Shown piece by piece: positions 1 through 11,301 of a stretch of DNA of 64,000 nucleotides (position 1 is its first letter; the number at the start of each line of letters is the position of its first letter). The translations under genes and the position numbers were made by a program. This stretch comes from Prorocentrum cordatum (Eukaryota > Sar > Dinophyceae > Prorocentrales > Prorocentraceae), in contig CAUYUJ010019937.1 of NCBI GenBank assembly GCA_963575745.1, positions 369,562-433,561 on the forward strand, given 5' to 3'. The notes under the pieces were generated by a model. That model made no database searches and was not told the origin of the DNA. It saw only the letters and a list, made by a program, of their open reading frames with translations.

Positions 1-144
1 CAGCAGGAGTTCGCGCAAAATTTCACAGAGTGGGTGTCGTCATATTCCTGACGGCCCGTCAGGCCGACCCGAGTTCCCCGAACCCCAGTCTTACGTTTGG
101 GACGGCTGTAAACACAAACGGGGATCAGCCAGAGCCTCAGAGGA

Positions 145-260
145 TGAAAAGGTGCCCATGTCGCTACCTTTCCCCTTGGGCCTCTTGGGAGGCACTCGTC
201 GACTCCGCTGGGCTCGCCTCGAAACCCTCCCTGGTCAGAAGGCACCCTGGGAGAGGTCTC
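145..260. repeat. Dispersed repeat family L, fragment
   Basis: This stretch reads AAGGTGCCCATGTCGCTACC, then a cctcttgggaggc...ctcgtcg block, ctcgcctcgaaa and ctgggagaggtc. The same order of blocks recurs near 7600-7830, 14920-15125, 20700-20800, 34550-34660 and 57270-57400. It is a dispersed non-coding repeat. The ORFs running through it differ between copies. Confidence 0.6.
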
Positions 261-427
261 GGGAGTGGCGGTATCGCGCAGGATCCTGCAAAGTCCGGCT
301 GCCCGGGGCTTGCCTTGGCCCGGGCCGGTGCGTCTTTCGCCCCTGGTTCCCCGACCCGCGCGCTTGCGCCGGAGGCCCGCGAGGGGTGCGGCCTGTTCGA
401 GGCGAGGCTCCGCCGATGGGGGGGGGG

Positions 428-631
428 CGGTCGTCGGCGGCGAGATGCGAGCCTTGCCCGTCCCCTGACCTCCGAGGAGAGCAAGAAGATCGCACCAGGA
501 CCGTGTCGTGAAGGGGGGGGTGCGGGGGGGGGGCGGGGGGGGGGGGGGCGGTCGTCGTCGGCGAGATGCGAGCCCTGCCCCTCCCCTGACCTTCCAGGAG
601 AGCTATAAGATAGCACCAGGGCCCTGTCGTC
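428..631. repeat. Direct duplication of an about 83-bp unit separated by a G-rich tract
   Basis: The units at about 428-511 and 549-631 share ggcgagatgcgagcc, tcccctgacct, aggagagc and gcaccagg blocks. They are separated by a nearly pure G tract at about 512-548. No gene is supported in 1-1000. The overlapping long ORFs on both strands are products of high GC. Confidence 0.7.
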
Positions 632-1009
632 TCGATTCCTGTCGAGGTCTTGGGCAATCCGGGCAGAGACCTGCCAGGTCCGGAGGCCGATCTTTTGGCA
701 CTCCTGCAGGGTCGGGGGCCGAGCTGGGGGGCCAGAGAAGAGTCCGAGCGGGGCGCCGGAGAGCGAGGGCCATGCCACGAGGGTACCCCATCCCCTCTTC
801 CGGGGCAACGTCGTCTTCGGCGGCGGCGGCGGCTGCGGGCGGCTCCGACGGCTCGAGCGGGCGGCTGGGCTTCGGGAGTCGTTGAGCACGTGTGGAGATC
901 GCAGCCCCACCCATGCCTGCCCCTCGACTCAGGAGAATCGGCGGGTGGTGGCGGCGGGGTTCGCAAGTCGCCGCCCAGATCTGGGGGCACTTTTCTGGGT
1001 CTCTCGGGT

Positions 1010-1172
1010 GGGGTCCGAGGAGATGGGATCAGAGGACTGCGCCGCGTCGCCGATGCATCGGCGATGCGGCTTGATGCGGAGCCCGATTTTCTCCAAGCCG
1101 ACGTCGCCGATGAATCGGTGATGCATCGACGATGCGGCGCGATCCTCCGACCCCATCTACTCCGACCCCATC
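1010..1172. repeat. MITE-like family E, copy 1 (GATGCATCG palindromes)
   Basis: The element begins ggggtccga and ends with tccgaccccatc, its inverse. Between these ends it carries repeated GATGCATCG/GCGATGC palindromic blocks and the phrase gagcccgattttc. It is clearly related to 15845-16068, where the inverted ends are longer. No coding potential is evident. Confidence 0.65.
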
Positions 1173-1179
1173 TGGCAGC

Positions 1180-2880
1180 ACTGGTCTCCAGACCATGAGT
1201 TCTAGGCCCCAGGTGAGAACTAGATACCTGTATCGATACCGTTCCCTCATCGCCACGTTTGCATCCGCCTCGACATGTGGGTCAGACCGCAGCCTAGGAG
1301 ACCCCCAGGGTAAAGGAAGCTGATTCGTGGTTGAGGCTCGCGGTGGCCAGAAGTCCCCATCGTTCTTCGTCTGGTGTGCCTTGCTGTAGCACGATGACTG
1401 TAAGAGTGACCCTTCGCCAGATTGACCTTTTTTCCGGGGCCCCTCCTCGATCGCTGAATGCGATGCGATAGCAGCGGCGTTTGCGCGGTTGGCCCTGCCT
1501 CAGGGGCAGCGTTCGGGGCGGGGGTTTGGCTCAGGGAGGAACGCATCAATCTCTCACGGGCCATTGATCGCCGGTCGGGGAGCTGACGGCCCACGCCGCC
1601 CAGGAACTTCGGTTTCGTAGTCGGAGCCCTATCGCCTTTCTATCGGCGATGTGCCGCCGAGTCCAGGTTGATAGTCGATGTTCCCCGCATGGTGGCGGCC
1701 AATGGTGCCCCATTGCGCCACGTGAGGGAGATGCATTCTGTCCGCTTCGAGAGCGATTGGGCGCGCTGTTGGGAGCCTCTGTGAGTTGCTTTTTAACTAT
1801 GGTGCCCCCGCCCCTTGCGCTGTCCTGGCGCCCGGGGACTGCGCTTCAGCGCCGACCCAGGAATGCCGCGCGGACGTCCAGATATCTGTGAGCATGCCGT
1901 CTGTTGCTCCCTCTTGGGCTGGTACTTCCCATGCGCGGCGCACGGTATTCTGCCATCCGCGGCCTCCGGGGCCCATGCTGGGCCCGCGATGGGGCCGTCG
2001 GTCCTCTGGGCGGACGGCCAGCGGCGGAGCGACAAACAAACCAAAAACGCGCAGGGGTCGAGGATGTCAGGGGCGTGGCCCTAAAGGGGCCCCGAGTGGC
2101 AGTGCGCGTGGCCGAGAGGCGCACGCAAGGTGCACGCTCCTCCGCCCCCCGTTCGCATTGCCCCCCCGTTGGAGGACACCCAAGAGCGGGTCTGCGGGGC
2201 CAACGGGTGCACGAAGGGCGCGCGGTTCTTCACCCCGCGCTCATCGCCCTTCCCCCCCCCCCCCTCCCCCCTTTGCACTAGCCCCCGAGAGGAGAGGGCC
2301 AAGAGGCTCCGGGGGGCCACGCTGCTGAAGAGGCCTGGCGGCGTGGGGGCCCTTGGGCTCGCCGAGCACCCGGGGACCGGAGCTGCTCACCGGTGAGCCG
2401 CCCCCACCACCCCCCCTCTTGGAGGGAGGAGAAGCGATACCAGCACCACCAGGGGGCCCACCTCCAGCTAGGAGGTCCACGATGCCTCCCCGAGCTGGAT
2501 GCTGGGGATGTCTCGAGAAAGAGGGGGGGACCACACCACCAGGGAGACTCCCCTTGCCTCCTCGCACCTCCTCGCCCTGCTGGTGTTGGTGTCGCTTTTC
2601 CTTGTTCCCCCCCCTCGCGGCCACGCCTGGATCAACCCAGATGGGGTTCACCCGCCAGGGGCTGCGGAGGCGGCCGCGCTCCGGAGCGGGTGGCACGGGT
2701 GCGGCCCACGATGTGATACCCCGGAGGGCCGCTTTCTTCGGCGCTCTGGCTCAAGCTGTGTCGGGCTAGAACCATTCTGGTTGTGCATATCCGCTACCAG
2801 AACCAGGTGGCGAGTCCACGCACGAGCTCCTCCGGAGGGCTCTCAAGAGGCAGTGGCCCTGTGTTTCGTGACACAGGCCC
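1180..2880. other. Intergenic stretch, no supported gene
   Basis: This GC-rich sequence carries a C-tract at about 2250-2271 and purine-rich runs. Many overlapping ORFs exist on both strands, but none shows motifs, balanced composition or splice signals that would support a gene. I see nothing else in it. Confidence 0.5.
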
Positions 2881-2887
2881 AATGAGA

Positions 2888-3574
2888 ATTGTGGTGATGC
2901 CGGCTGCGCCTGGCAACTCTTCCGTGCTGTTGGCCTTGAAGGCGGCCGTGGACGCGTTTCGCGCCTTCCTTGCGGCCGACCCTTGGCTCCAGCGTACAGA
3001 GTACCTACCAGCGTGTACTCCAGTCCTTTCTGTGTCGTGGGCCGATCGCATCAATGCCATGTTTTGTATCGAGGCGGCGCAACTGCTGAACAATATTTCT
3101 CGAGATTTGCGCCTCGACTTCTGAACAGTGACCAAAGGATGCGCGTGTTGACTCACGAGATGTTCGTAGCGGAGATTGATGAGATCGAGAAAGAGAGAGA
3201 CTGGTTGCACGAAGCATGGTTCGAGTCGTGCCAGGCAGACGAGGACAGAATGCGCTTTGTGAAACAGAGAATCGCGCTTGAGTCTCTTCAATTGTTCATA
3301 TGTGATCTGGTTTACCAACGCATTGTGGAGTTGTTTGGCGACGAAGGCGGCACCATCTCTTGGTCCCGGTTCGGCATGACCATCGCCAGTCGCGGTCTCT
3401 GCTCCTTTGTGTCTGGTCGCACGATTGATCCAACTGGTTTGATCGACGACATTCTCTTGGACCGGAGCCGCATGCATAGCAAGGGCCTACGCGCTGCACG
3501 CTTCTAGTTCGTACCACATCAACGACGTAGAGCTGTGCTACAAGAAGCTTGTAGCTTGGTATTTACTGGTCTAG
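2888..3574 (+). pseudogene. Decayed unknown protein-coding sequence with two frame changes
   Basis: Base composition here is more balanced than in the flanks, and three successive reading frames give protein-like sequence. The first runs to a stop near 3122 and includes MRIVVMPAAPG and DPWLQRTEYLP. The second runs from about 3115 to 3505 and includes MRVLTHEMFVAEIDEIEKER, then an amphipathic stretch with FICDLVYQRIVELFGD. The third runs to a stop at 3572-3574 and includes SSYHINDVELCYKKLVAWYL. Joining them needs one shift near 3112 and another near 3480, so I read it as a broken gene or retrocopy; introns are an alternative. I recognise no family. The charged, Glu/Lys-rich middle part looks helical. 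Confidence 0.4.
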
Positions 3575-3780
3575 GATATGGTCGTAGCAATAACATACAT
3601 TTAAGTATGTTAATGCTGTCTCTCGTGATCGCAGCCAAGGGGTCTGGCCATACAGAGTTTTGACCTTGCTTGCGAAGGGCATCAGATCTTCGCGTGAGTT
3701 CGTGCCTATTGTGGCTCACGAGTTGTCTTGCAGTCTTATCTATTCGGAATCATGCGTGCTGCTGAAAAAGTTGCGCAATT

Positions 3781-3980
3781 CGGCGGCGAGCAAGGGGGAA
3801 AGAGAGAAAGCGAGAAGGCCTTCTAAGAAGGCGGCGGGACTTCTCAGAAGCCTTCGCGCCTTTGGGAGGTTTTCTGTGTCTTCGGGGAAGGCTCGGGCAA
3901 CTTCTCAGAAGGCCGGATGATTTCCGAGCCTTCTGAGAAGGGCCCCCTCTTCTCATTTTTCCCCCATGCTCGCCGCCGAG
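3781..3980. mobile_element. MITE family D, copy 1
   Basis: This 200-bp element has near-perfect terminal inverted repeats: CGGCGGCGAGCAAGGGGGAA on the left and, reverse-complemented, CGGCGGCGAGCATGGGGGAA on the right. The interior is rich in the hairpin words CTTCTCAGAAGG and GAGAAGGCC. Other copies are at 16981-17181 and 17510-17841, with single arms near 34490 and a decayed reverse copy near 62065-62230. It encodes nothing and is presumably moved by a transposase elsewhere. Confidence 0.75.
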
Positions 3981-4369
3981 TAGTGGGAGAAGTATAGTCG
4001 GGGCGGGAAGTTGTGCACTATACCAGGCTATGTTTGTCCACCTCGCAGCGTGAAATGGCGGCCACAGCACAGTGTACACGTTTTGTTCAGCACTTGTGGC
4101 CGGAGAGTTGGCCGGAACATTATACACCATGGGACCAAACCTTGTTTTGTGACGTTTCTGCGAAGCCCCATGGGGCGTGGCCCATATGCCTTAGTGTGTA
4201 GGCGCGCGTTTCTCCAGAATTGGGCGGGGGGAGAACAAAGGTGCACTTGCCGTGCACCTCCTGGGCCCCGACGAGGCCTAAAAGGGGGTAAGAAAGGTGC
4301 CCGTTTTGTTTGCCCCCTCATTTGTTGCCCCCCCCCCAGCAAGCAGCTCCCAGAGCTCGAGGGCGGAGG

Positions 4370-4840
4370 CACGATGGCCATGGCAGCGCCGATTCCGACC
4401 CGATGCAGCCGACACGATATTGGCTCTGGTCGGCTCGGACCAGCCAGATGCCGATTGTGCGACGAGCCGATGCGGCCCTAGTCATGCTTGCCAGGCGCTG
4501 GTGAGCATCCTGGCGCCGCCGAACCCGCTCGATCCCGCCTCCGTGCCGATGCGTCCTGATCCGACGCGCACGTCGATGCGATCCGACTTCCCGAACCGAT
4601 GATGATTGACCCTGCTGCCACCGCGAAGATGTCGCGGGATCTTGCCGACGCGAATTTTGGGCATGCTACACGCAGGCCGTCGCTGGTTCGCTAGGATGAT
4701 CACGAATTGGCGATGATTGAGATCGACATTGACGTTTCTCCGCGTGGAGTCTTGGTCATGGTCCTCGTGCTTTCGTTCCCCTCTTCGACCGCGGCATGTC
4801 CCTTTTGAATCGAAGATGGACGCCGCCGTCGACGTGGGCT
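4370..4840. other. Sequence rich in CGATG/CCGAT words, no supported gene
   Basis: This region carries scattered gccgatgcg, cgatgcgatcc and gatcccgcc words, reminiscent of the GATTCGATTC family near 14.7 and 44.6 kb but too diverged to call a copy. ORFs on both strands overlap and none looks coding. Confidence 0.35.
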
Positions 4841-4850
4841 CGGAGGTGCT

Positions 4851-4925
4851 CGGGCAGGAGGAGGAGGAGAAGACGAGGAGAGATGGTGAGGAGGAGGAGG
4901 AGGAGGAGGAGGAGGAGGAGGAGGA
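4851..4925 (+). repeat. AGG trinucleotide tract
   Basis: A polypurine (AGG)n tract lies on the + strand. Apparent Glu-, Arg- or Ser-rich ORFs through it are repeat translations. Confidence 0.9.
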
Positions 4926-5290
4926 AATCTCAGAGTTTCGCGCGGAGTTCTCGGTTCTGCGCTGGGCCTCTCTGGCCGCGCCCCCGGCGCGCCGCCCTTG
5001 GCGCGCCCCGTGTGAGCCAGGGCGGGCGGCCCAGCACCGATCCACGGAAGCCGCGCAGAGCTCCGAGGTCATGTTACGGTGCAGGCCCATGCCAAGAAGC
5101 ACCGGTTCGAGGTTCGGGTTCGAGGTTCGAGGTTTTCGGACGGTTTCGTCGGTCCTCGGCGGCTTTCCAGCCTCGGGATGCTGGTCAGAAGCTTCGCCTC
5201 GCCGAGGGCGTTCCAGGGGTGCCAGAATCGTCCCGAACGGCCGCTGGAGACCCGAGTTGTGACCCCAAAACCAAAAACCAGCGGGGAATC

Positions 5291-5441
5291 TATGCCAAGA
5301 AACACCCTGCTTGCCTCCAGGGTGCCCCGTGTTTTTGGGGCTTCGATTGTTTTGCGGTGGAAAGCGTGACGTTCCCACACCCAGAATCCATGTGCGTCGT
5401 GGGGTCTTAGGGTTGGGATTCTTGTGGCAGGTTTCTTGTCC
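5291..5441 (+). repeat. Dispersed repeat family B, copy 1
   Basis: This is an about 150-bp repeat. It starts ATGCCAAGAAACACCCTGCT, contains GGTTTCGAT-like, gcgtgacgttcccacacc and ttcttgtgg blocks, and ends GGTTTCTTG. The ends form a weak inverted repeat (CAAGAAAC and GTTTCTTG). Five more copies are at 7434-7575, 17193-17342, 33519-33670, 40595-40755 and 48914-49072, all in this orientation. Confidence 0.8.
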
Positions 5442-5481
5442 ACTGTAATGAGTTTTTGCTCGATGCAGACGTCTGGAGTTC

Positions 5482-5618
5482 AGTCGGGCACGGCCCTCTT
5501 CGGGAGGAGTATTCAAGAATAGTCAAGAAAGAGTCTGGAGACGATGTTTCACTATTTTTGAGTCTTTTTTAAATAGTTGTCGCCCAGAGTCCGCCGGTAG
5601 GAGGCCATGCCCGACCTA
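5482..5618 (+). mobile_element. MITE family A, copy 1
   Basis: The left end reads AGTCGGGCACGGCC. The right end reads TAGGAGGCCATGCCCGACCTA, its inverse. The interior has the family words aatagtcaa and gacgatgttt. Family A also occurs at 15679-15826, 22118-22390, 33289-33430, 45024-45160, around the element at 49351-52219, and around the satellite element at 55850-56598. Confidence 0.75.
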
Positions 5619-5989
5619 AGTCTGGAGGTCGGCGTGGACTTCCGCGACCCGCGCCCAGGGAGGAGGAAGAGCGCCCAGGGGGGCGGGCTGGCCTCCTCCC
5701 TCTCCTTCCCCTACCTCTCTAAGAAAGCCACGCGCGGCTCCGAGAGTGCATGTAGATGTTTCTGGTTGGCTCCTTCCTGTGAATCTCGGCACCCCGGCCG
5801 TCAGAAGTGGACCCGGGACGGCTTCTTGTCCCGGGGAAGGGGTCGAGATGGTCTGAGCCCGCGGGTTGAGAAATCAATCGTCGGAGGTCGGGGACGGTGC
5901 CATCGACGGCGTGTCATGTTGTGGGTCTCCAGGGGTTGTTGGAGGACCTATTCTTCCTCGTCCGCGAAGGATCAGCACCGTTATCTTCC

Positions 5990-6215
5990 CGTGTGGAACC
6001 ACCGGCACGACGCTGTGCAGCACCAGCGCAGCCAGCAGAACCACTGTGGTTGGCACGAGTGGAGCGAGCAGCACCAGCGCAACCAGCAGCGCCACCGTGA
6101 CCAGCACGTGTGGAACCAGCAGCACCACACGTCGCAGCATCAGTGCAATCATCAGCATCACCGTGTCCAGCACCAGTGAAACCATCAGCTCCACAGCAAG
6201 CAGCATCAACGCAGC
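5990..6215 (+). repeat. Degenerate minisatellite (CACCAGCGCAACCAGCA type)
   Basis: Degenerate CACCAGCGCAACCAG, GTGGAAC and CACCGTGACC words recur at about 30-bp spacing. All frames stay open and translate to Ser/Thr- or Gln/His-rich sequence, so the long ORFs are not evidence of a gene. Confidence 0.65.
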
Positions 6216-6479
6216 AGGACGCCGGATCACGCAAAGCGCGGCCCAGAGGTGCCAGATCGGCACGGCCGCGGTGAGTTCCTCAGCGAGGAGGAGCTGATGT
6301 GGACGAGGGAGTACTCACCTGGCGGCGCGTGGCAGTTCTGGAGCCTGGGGAGGCCGAAGAAGGAGATAGTTCGCCTGGTCGACCGGGGGACGGCACCTAT
6401 CCTCCGCCTGCCTGGCCAGCCAGGCACATCTTGGACCCAGGATCGGTGCACATGCCATCCTGTCTCGGCCAGGAAGGCA

Positions 6480-6555
6480 CACACATAGACACACACACAC
6501 ACACATTCATACATATGTATAATGCTACACATATATATATATATATATGTATACA
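6480..6555. repeat. Dinucleotide microsatellites (AC)n and (AT)n
   Basis: An ACACAC run at about 6480-6506 is followed by ATACATATG words and an AT run at about 6530-6552. These are plain microsatellites. Confidence 0.9.
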
Positions 6556-7233
6556 TATAGAAAGATACCAGGAGGCCAGATACACATGACGCGGCCGTCC
6601 TGGGCGGGAGCGGAATCCACATGTGGCTGATGTTTGTTCCGCACGTCCATGCCTGTGGGGGTCTGGCGTCCGCGTTTGCATCCAGCGCGTGGCCCCCAGA
6701 CGTTGCACGTGCGAGTCCAGCCACATGTGTGTGCGTGTGTGTTCCCAGCCTCCCAATACTCATGGTGCGCGCGATCGGTAGATGCTCCGATCCTGGCCTA
6801 GGAGGGGCCAGGTCTGGCTCGGCGAGGTGGACATCTGACGCCCCCCCCCCCCCGAGGTCGAGGATGCGAGTTTCCCAGCCGACGGCCTCAGCGCGGTCGT
6901 TGGGGGCGGCGCAATCGGGGAGCGAGGGCTTCGGAAAAGGGGCCCTTCAAGGCCATTCAAGGGGCAAGGCTCCTCAAGGGACCCTTGAGGACCCCAAGTG
7001 GGGACCTTTGTGGTTCGAAAAAGGGCACCTTTGCTTCCCCCCCTTTCGAGCGACGATCTAAAACGGGTCTTACGCGAGATGACGCAGCGACCTTACGCCG
7101 CGGCTTGATTACGCGGGCCGCTGGCGCGGCACGCATCATTATAGACGAAGTCGCTGACGCGCGACTTTATGCGGGCAGGTTACGGTCCAGTTTGGCGAAG
7201 ACGACCCCGTTTATTTGCATCGCCCCCCGTTAA

Positions 7234-7400
7234 CTCGCGCACGAGGTCGTGCTTGGGTGCGGCGTCGGCGTGGAGGTGGACTACCTCGCGCGCCGCGCGG
7301 GCGCCGGAGCCGCGGCCGCGGCCGCGGGCATGGCGGCACGGGCCCCCGCGAATTGCGTCGCGGGGGTGGACTTCGCCCTGCCAGCGGTTCGCAGAGGAGG
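7234..7400 (+). other. Exon-like ORF island, family uncertain
   Basis: Directly after a stop codon at 7231-7233 one frame reads LAHEVVLGCGVGVEV, then an Ala/Arg-rich stretch, then NCVAGVDFALPAV. The phrase HEVVLGCGVG followed by VAGVDFAL loosely recalls the metal-binding core of the fumarylacetoacetate hydrolase superfamily (HEVELGVVIG ... VAGYTLALD). The match is weak, there is no clear start, and the splice boundaries cannot be fixed. It could equally be a chance open frame in GC-rich DNA. Confidence 0.2.
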
Positions 7401-7433
7401 AAGAGATACCGATGGCGCTATACAGTGACGACC

Positions 7434-7575
7434 CATGCCAAGAAACATCCTGCTTGCCTCCGGGGTGCCCAGGTTTCCTTGGGTTTCGATGGTTTTGCTA
7501 TAGGAAGCGTGACGTTCCTACACCAAAAATCAATCGACGTCCTGAAGTATCAGGGTTGGGCTTCTTGTGGCGCTA
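7434..7575 (+). repeat. Dispersed repeat family B, copy 2
   Basis: It starts CATGCCAAGAAACATCCTGC, contains the gcgtgacgttcctacacc block and ends ggcttcttgtggcg. It lies just before a family L fragment (about 7600-7830). Confidence 0.8.
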
Positions 7576-8129
7576 TACAGTCGACCCGCATGGTAAGGAT
7601 GGGCAACCTTCCCAATGGTACCCTTGCATCCTCGCCTCCTCGGTCCATCCCTGGCCACTTCCGTTGGCCGCGCCCCGCTCGAGAAGCTTCGGAATGGGCG
7701 TCCACGGCCTTTGCATCCTTATCGCGCATCCTTCTGATACTGGCCGACTGTACCCTTCCCTCGTCACCAGGGCTGGATTCGCGCCGAAATCGTGATCAGA
7801 GCGCACTCCAGGAGAGGCCCGTGGAGTAGCGGTATCAGTATCTTCGTGTGCCATCAGGTGCAGCGGGCTCGCGACAGCTACGGCTCGCGCGAGGAGGAAA
7901 GATGGGGGGGTCTCGGAGGAAATGTGCGAGGTTCGAGGCTTTTGGGCATTTCTGTTGCCTCCAAGACGCCCACCCCCGTGGACACGGTTGTCCTTCTCCA
8001 TGGCATTTGTCGGCAGTTCCAATTGGCCACGGCTGGATTCTCCTCGAAGTCCTGTTCAAAATGCATCATTAAACAGTCGGTCCAGGTTTTGTGTTTCCCC
8101 ACATGCTACGCGATTATTCCCCCCTCGCA

Positions 8130-8745
8130 TGTACAGCACAGCACCCACACCACCAAAATCACCACCACCACCACAACCATCGTTGTCGTCGTCATTGACA
8201 GTGTCATTGTCGTTGTCATTGTCGTTACCCGCTTCATGATCATCATTATCATCATCATCATCAGCATCGTCATCACCATGATCAGTATCATCATCAAGAT
8301 CATGGTCATCATCGTCATCACCATCACAATCACCATCACAATCGTCATCATCATCGTCATCATCATCAACTCAATCGTCCTCATCATCATGGACATCTCC
8401 AGCATCAGCATCAGCATAACCATCATCATCAATATCGTCAACAACATTCTCATCATCAACATCGTCATTATCAATACCATCATCGTCATCATCGTCATCA
8501 ACATTACCATCATTGTTATCGTCATGACTCTCATCATCAGCATCATCAGTATTAGCATGATCATCATTGCCATCTACATACAAATCATCAGTATCATCAT
8601 CATCATCATCCTAATCAGCATCCTCATCATCAGCATCATCACCACCACCATCATCGTCATCGCCATACTCATCGTCACCATCATCTTCATGATCAACCTC
8701 GTCATCAGCAACCTCTTCTTCATCATCCTCAGCATCATCGTCGTT

Positions 8746-8792
<47 letters not shown>

Positions 8793-9165
8793 TATCATCA
8801 TCAGCATCATCATCCTCATCCTCAGCAGCATCATCACCACCCACACGCTCTTCATCAACATCACCTCCATCCTCCTCCCCCTCCCCATCATCATCACCAA
8901 CATCATCATCACCATCACCAGGATCAACCTCAACATCAACGTCATCAGGTTCACCATCGTCAGCATCAGCATCATCCTCATCCGCATGCTCCTCCTCATT
9001 TCCATGATCATCAGCATCATCCTCATCATCATCATCATCATCCTCATCGTCATCTTCATCATCATGATCTCTTCATCTTCATCACCATCATCATTAGTAT
9101 CATCAGCAGCATCAGCAGCACCACCATCATCATCATCATCATCAGCATCATCAGCAGCAGCATCG
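8130..9165. repeat. One-kilobase interrupted ATC/CAT trinucleotide array
   Basis: Nearly every triplet is a permutation of ATC (CAT, TCA) with single-base variants such as GTC, AGC and ACC. All six frames stay open, giving Ile-, Met-, Asp-, His- or Ser-rich translations. These are repeat translations and not genes. Confidence 0.95.
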
Positions 9166-9299
9166 GAGCGGGCTCGAGTGTGGCCCTGTAGCTCGTGCCG
9201 CTATGCATGCCCCAAGCACCTCGCCGCGTCATTCTGCGAGGTGCGACGGCGCCTGCCGCCGCCGCGCCTCGCCACGCGCGCACGACGCGTGGCGATCCG

Positions 9300-9660
9300 C
9301 CAATGCTCAGCCGCATGCGCAGGCTCAGCGAACACTGCAAGTGGCGCCGTCCGTCGTGGAGGCCTGCGCGAAGGAGGGCTTCGTGCAGGCCGCGCACTGG
9401 GCGCCAGGGCTGGACATACACGCTGTTTTGCTGGGCTTCGGCTACGTTCTGTTTTTTCGGTCTGGCAGGGAGGTACAGGAAAGCATGCAGAGCAAAGCGG
9501 AACACGCAGCGTGTCGGCGCGAAGGTCTCGCCCAGGGCTGCGCGCGTCTTCTGGTGAGCGAGCCGTGGATGCACGCGGCTGCCGCGTGGTGCCCAGGGGT
9601 CTACTGCGCGGGAGGCTCGGCTCGGAAGCGCCGCCAGGATTGCGCCGGCCCGCGACACTG
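9300..9660 (+). other. Weakly protein-like ORF segment
   Basis: One + frame, stopping at 9659-9661, reads VVEACAKEGFVQAAHW, DIHAVLLGFGYVLFF and REVQESMQSKAEH. It is more protein-like than its neighbours. There is no clear start, domain or splice signal, and the opposite strand is also open. I do not recognise it. Confidence 0.2.
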
Positions 9661-10124
9661 ATTGTGCTGCGCGGCCGCCGGGGGCCCGCCGCGTCGCCGT
9701 CGCGTGGGCCGCGTGCTGCCTGGGGCCCTCGGCCCGACTCGTGCGGAGGGCCCCTCCCTGGGCGGCCCCATCCCCGTCGGCTGGTTCGGCGTGGGATTCT
9801 GGGCGGCGCTGGCCTGTGCCCTCGTGGGCCCTGGGGTGCCGCCGCGGGCCAGGGGGGGGCCAGGGCGGGGGGGGGGCCGGGGCCCTCGCCTCGGCCGCGC
9901 ATCCAGTCAGAGCCAGAGCGGTCGGCGAGCTCTGCCCGCAGCCCCTGTCAGTTGCACCCCAGCATGGTCATCAGCTCCATCATCACCATCGCCGGCATCA
10001 TCGTCCCTCTCGCCCGCACCCCCTCATCCACACGAGCACGCAGCTCCCATTGTCCACACTCACCCACACACACTCATCTCGAGCACGTCTCGAGGGGCAA
10101 TCTCGTCGGTGAGTGAATTGCGAG

Positions 10125-10470
10125 TCTCGAGCGGGGGGGGGCCTTCCCTATGAAACGCCTCACGTTGATAATCCGAGCGGGCCATCCAAACCATTGAAAT
10201 GTCGTTTTTTGTCGGGCTCACCAGGCTTGAGTACGGAGGGTGTCTCGGGCGGGAACCCCTTCTGTGTGTGAGTGAGTCGCGAGGTTGTTTTGAGAGGGAG
10301 AACCCCCTTCTCAGGCCCGCGCTTCATGTTGACAACCTGGGCGGGTCATCGGAACCACGAAACTGTCGCCACTTTTTTGGGGCTCTTCGGGCTTGAATCT
10401 GAGAAGTCTCGAGCGGGAACCCTGTTTGCGTGCGAATCGCGAGGAAGACTCGAGCGGGAGCCCCCCTCCC
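10125..10470 (+). repeat. Direct repeats flanking the LINE-like element (5' side)
   Basis: An about 130-170-bp unit with gtctcgagcggga, tgtgtgcgaatcgcgagg-like and cgcttcatgttgacaacc blocks occurs about two and a half times here. A further copy lies beyond the 3' end of the retroelement at 12660-12795, with gtctcggacgggagc and gcgcttcacgttggcaatcc. The retroelement therefore probably landed inside this repeat array. Confidence 0.6.
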
Positions 10471-10492
10471 TCATGGGGCCCGCACTCCACGG

Positions 10493-11301
10493 CACCTCGG
10501 GGTTGACTACACTGCAGGTCGGCGCCGAACTCCAGTCCAGGGATCGAGATGGGAGAGTTCGGGGCCCCGACTTCGCCGATTTAGGGGCCTTCGCTCGGGC
10601 TACTCGGGCTTGTGCAAGGTCGTGAAGACAGGTGGATTGCCAGCGGCTTTTTACGGCACAGCGGTCATAGGCATGAGCACTTCCACGGTCATGAAGCTGC
10701 GCTCTATCATAGGTCAGGCATCTTTCGGCAAAGGACGGGGCCGTTCCAGGACTCTGCAGTTTTTGTTGGGCCCTACTAAGGGCTTGGACCCTGTGTTCCA
10801 GGCCGACCTCCTGCCGCTCAAGATGTGGCAACAGGCTGTGAAACAGAAATGGGTCCCCGAGCATATCATGAGGGCCTGCGTGCAGGCCTGCCCTACGGTT
10901 GCTTCCAGGACTTGGGACAAGGTTCGGGGGCCAGCTGGAGCGGTGTGGGCTACCCTGGATCGTCTGGGCTGGAGGTTTACTGCTTGGGACACCTGGGAGT
11001 CTTGCCGTGGCTTCTTGCTGGACCTCAACCACTTCGGGAAGCGCACCCTCACCAAGTTGATTGACTACAGTACACATATGAGGCTCCTGGAGCATGTTGG
11101 GGTCCCTGATCCCGAAGATCCTGAGCGTGTGGTTCCTCCCCTCCTGGGGCCCATCATGGATACCCTAAGAGGCCTCAGGAAAGCGGGGAGAAACTCAGCT
11201 GCCGCCTTTCTGTGTAATGTAGTCGCAGGAGGTCATCCCACTCAGGATGTTTTGTTCCATGACAGGCGAGCCATCACGCCGCTGTGCAGGGTCTGCGGCA
11301 T
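10493..11301 (+). pseudogene. Retroelement polyprotein, segment 1 (RT-to-RNase H linker)
   Basis: The open frame gives LGVDYTAGRRR, then an Arg-rich segment, then KVVKTGGLPAAFYGTAVIGM, a typical dinoflagellate LINE sequence just downstream of the RT domain. A long segment follows with GWRFTAWDTWESC and ends in PLCRVCGM. In the genome the frame stops at TAA immediately after GM (11303-11305). If the 57 nt at 11302-11358 are removed, the frame continues without a break as CGMRDLDLPQ. The protein would work in cis on retroelement RNA. The upstream part, including the RT fingers and palm, is missing. Confidence 0.65.

Noticed and set aside
4482-5516. 344-codon minus-strand ORF
   Set aside because: Runs through the AGG tract and a family B repeat. 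No domain was seen, and the repeat copies elsewhere are not open in the same frame.
8106-10116. Very long ORFs (up to 774 codons) across the ATC array
   Set aside because: They are translations of a trinucleotide array and continue into Pro/Arg-rich GC sequence. No domain or composition supports a protein.
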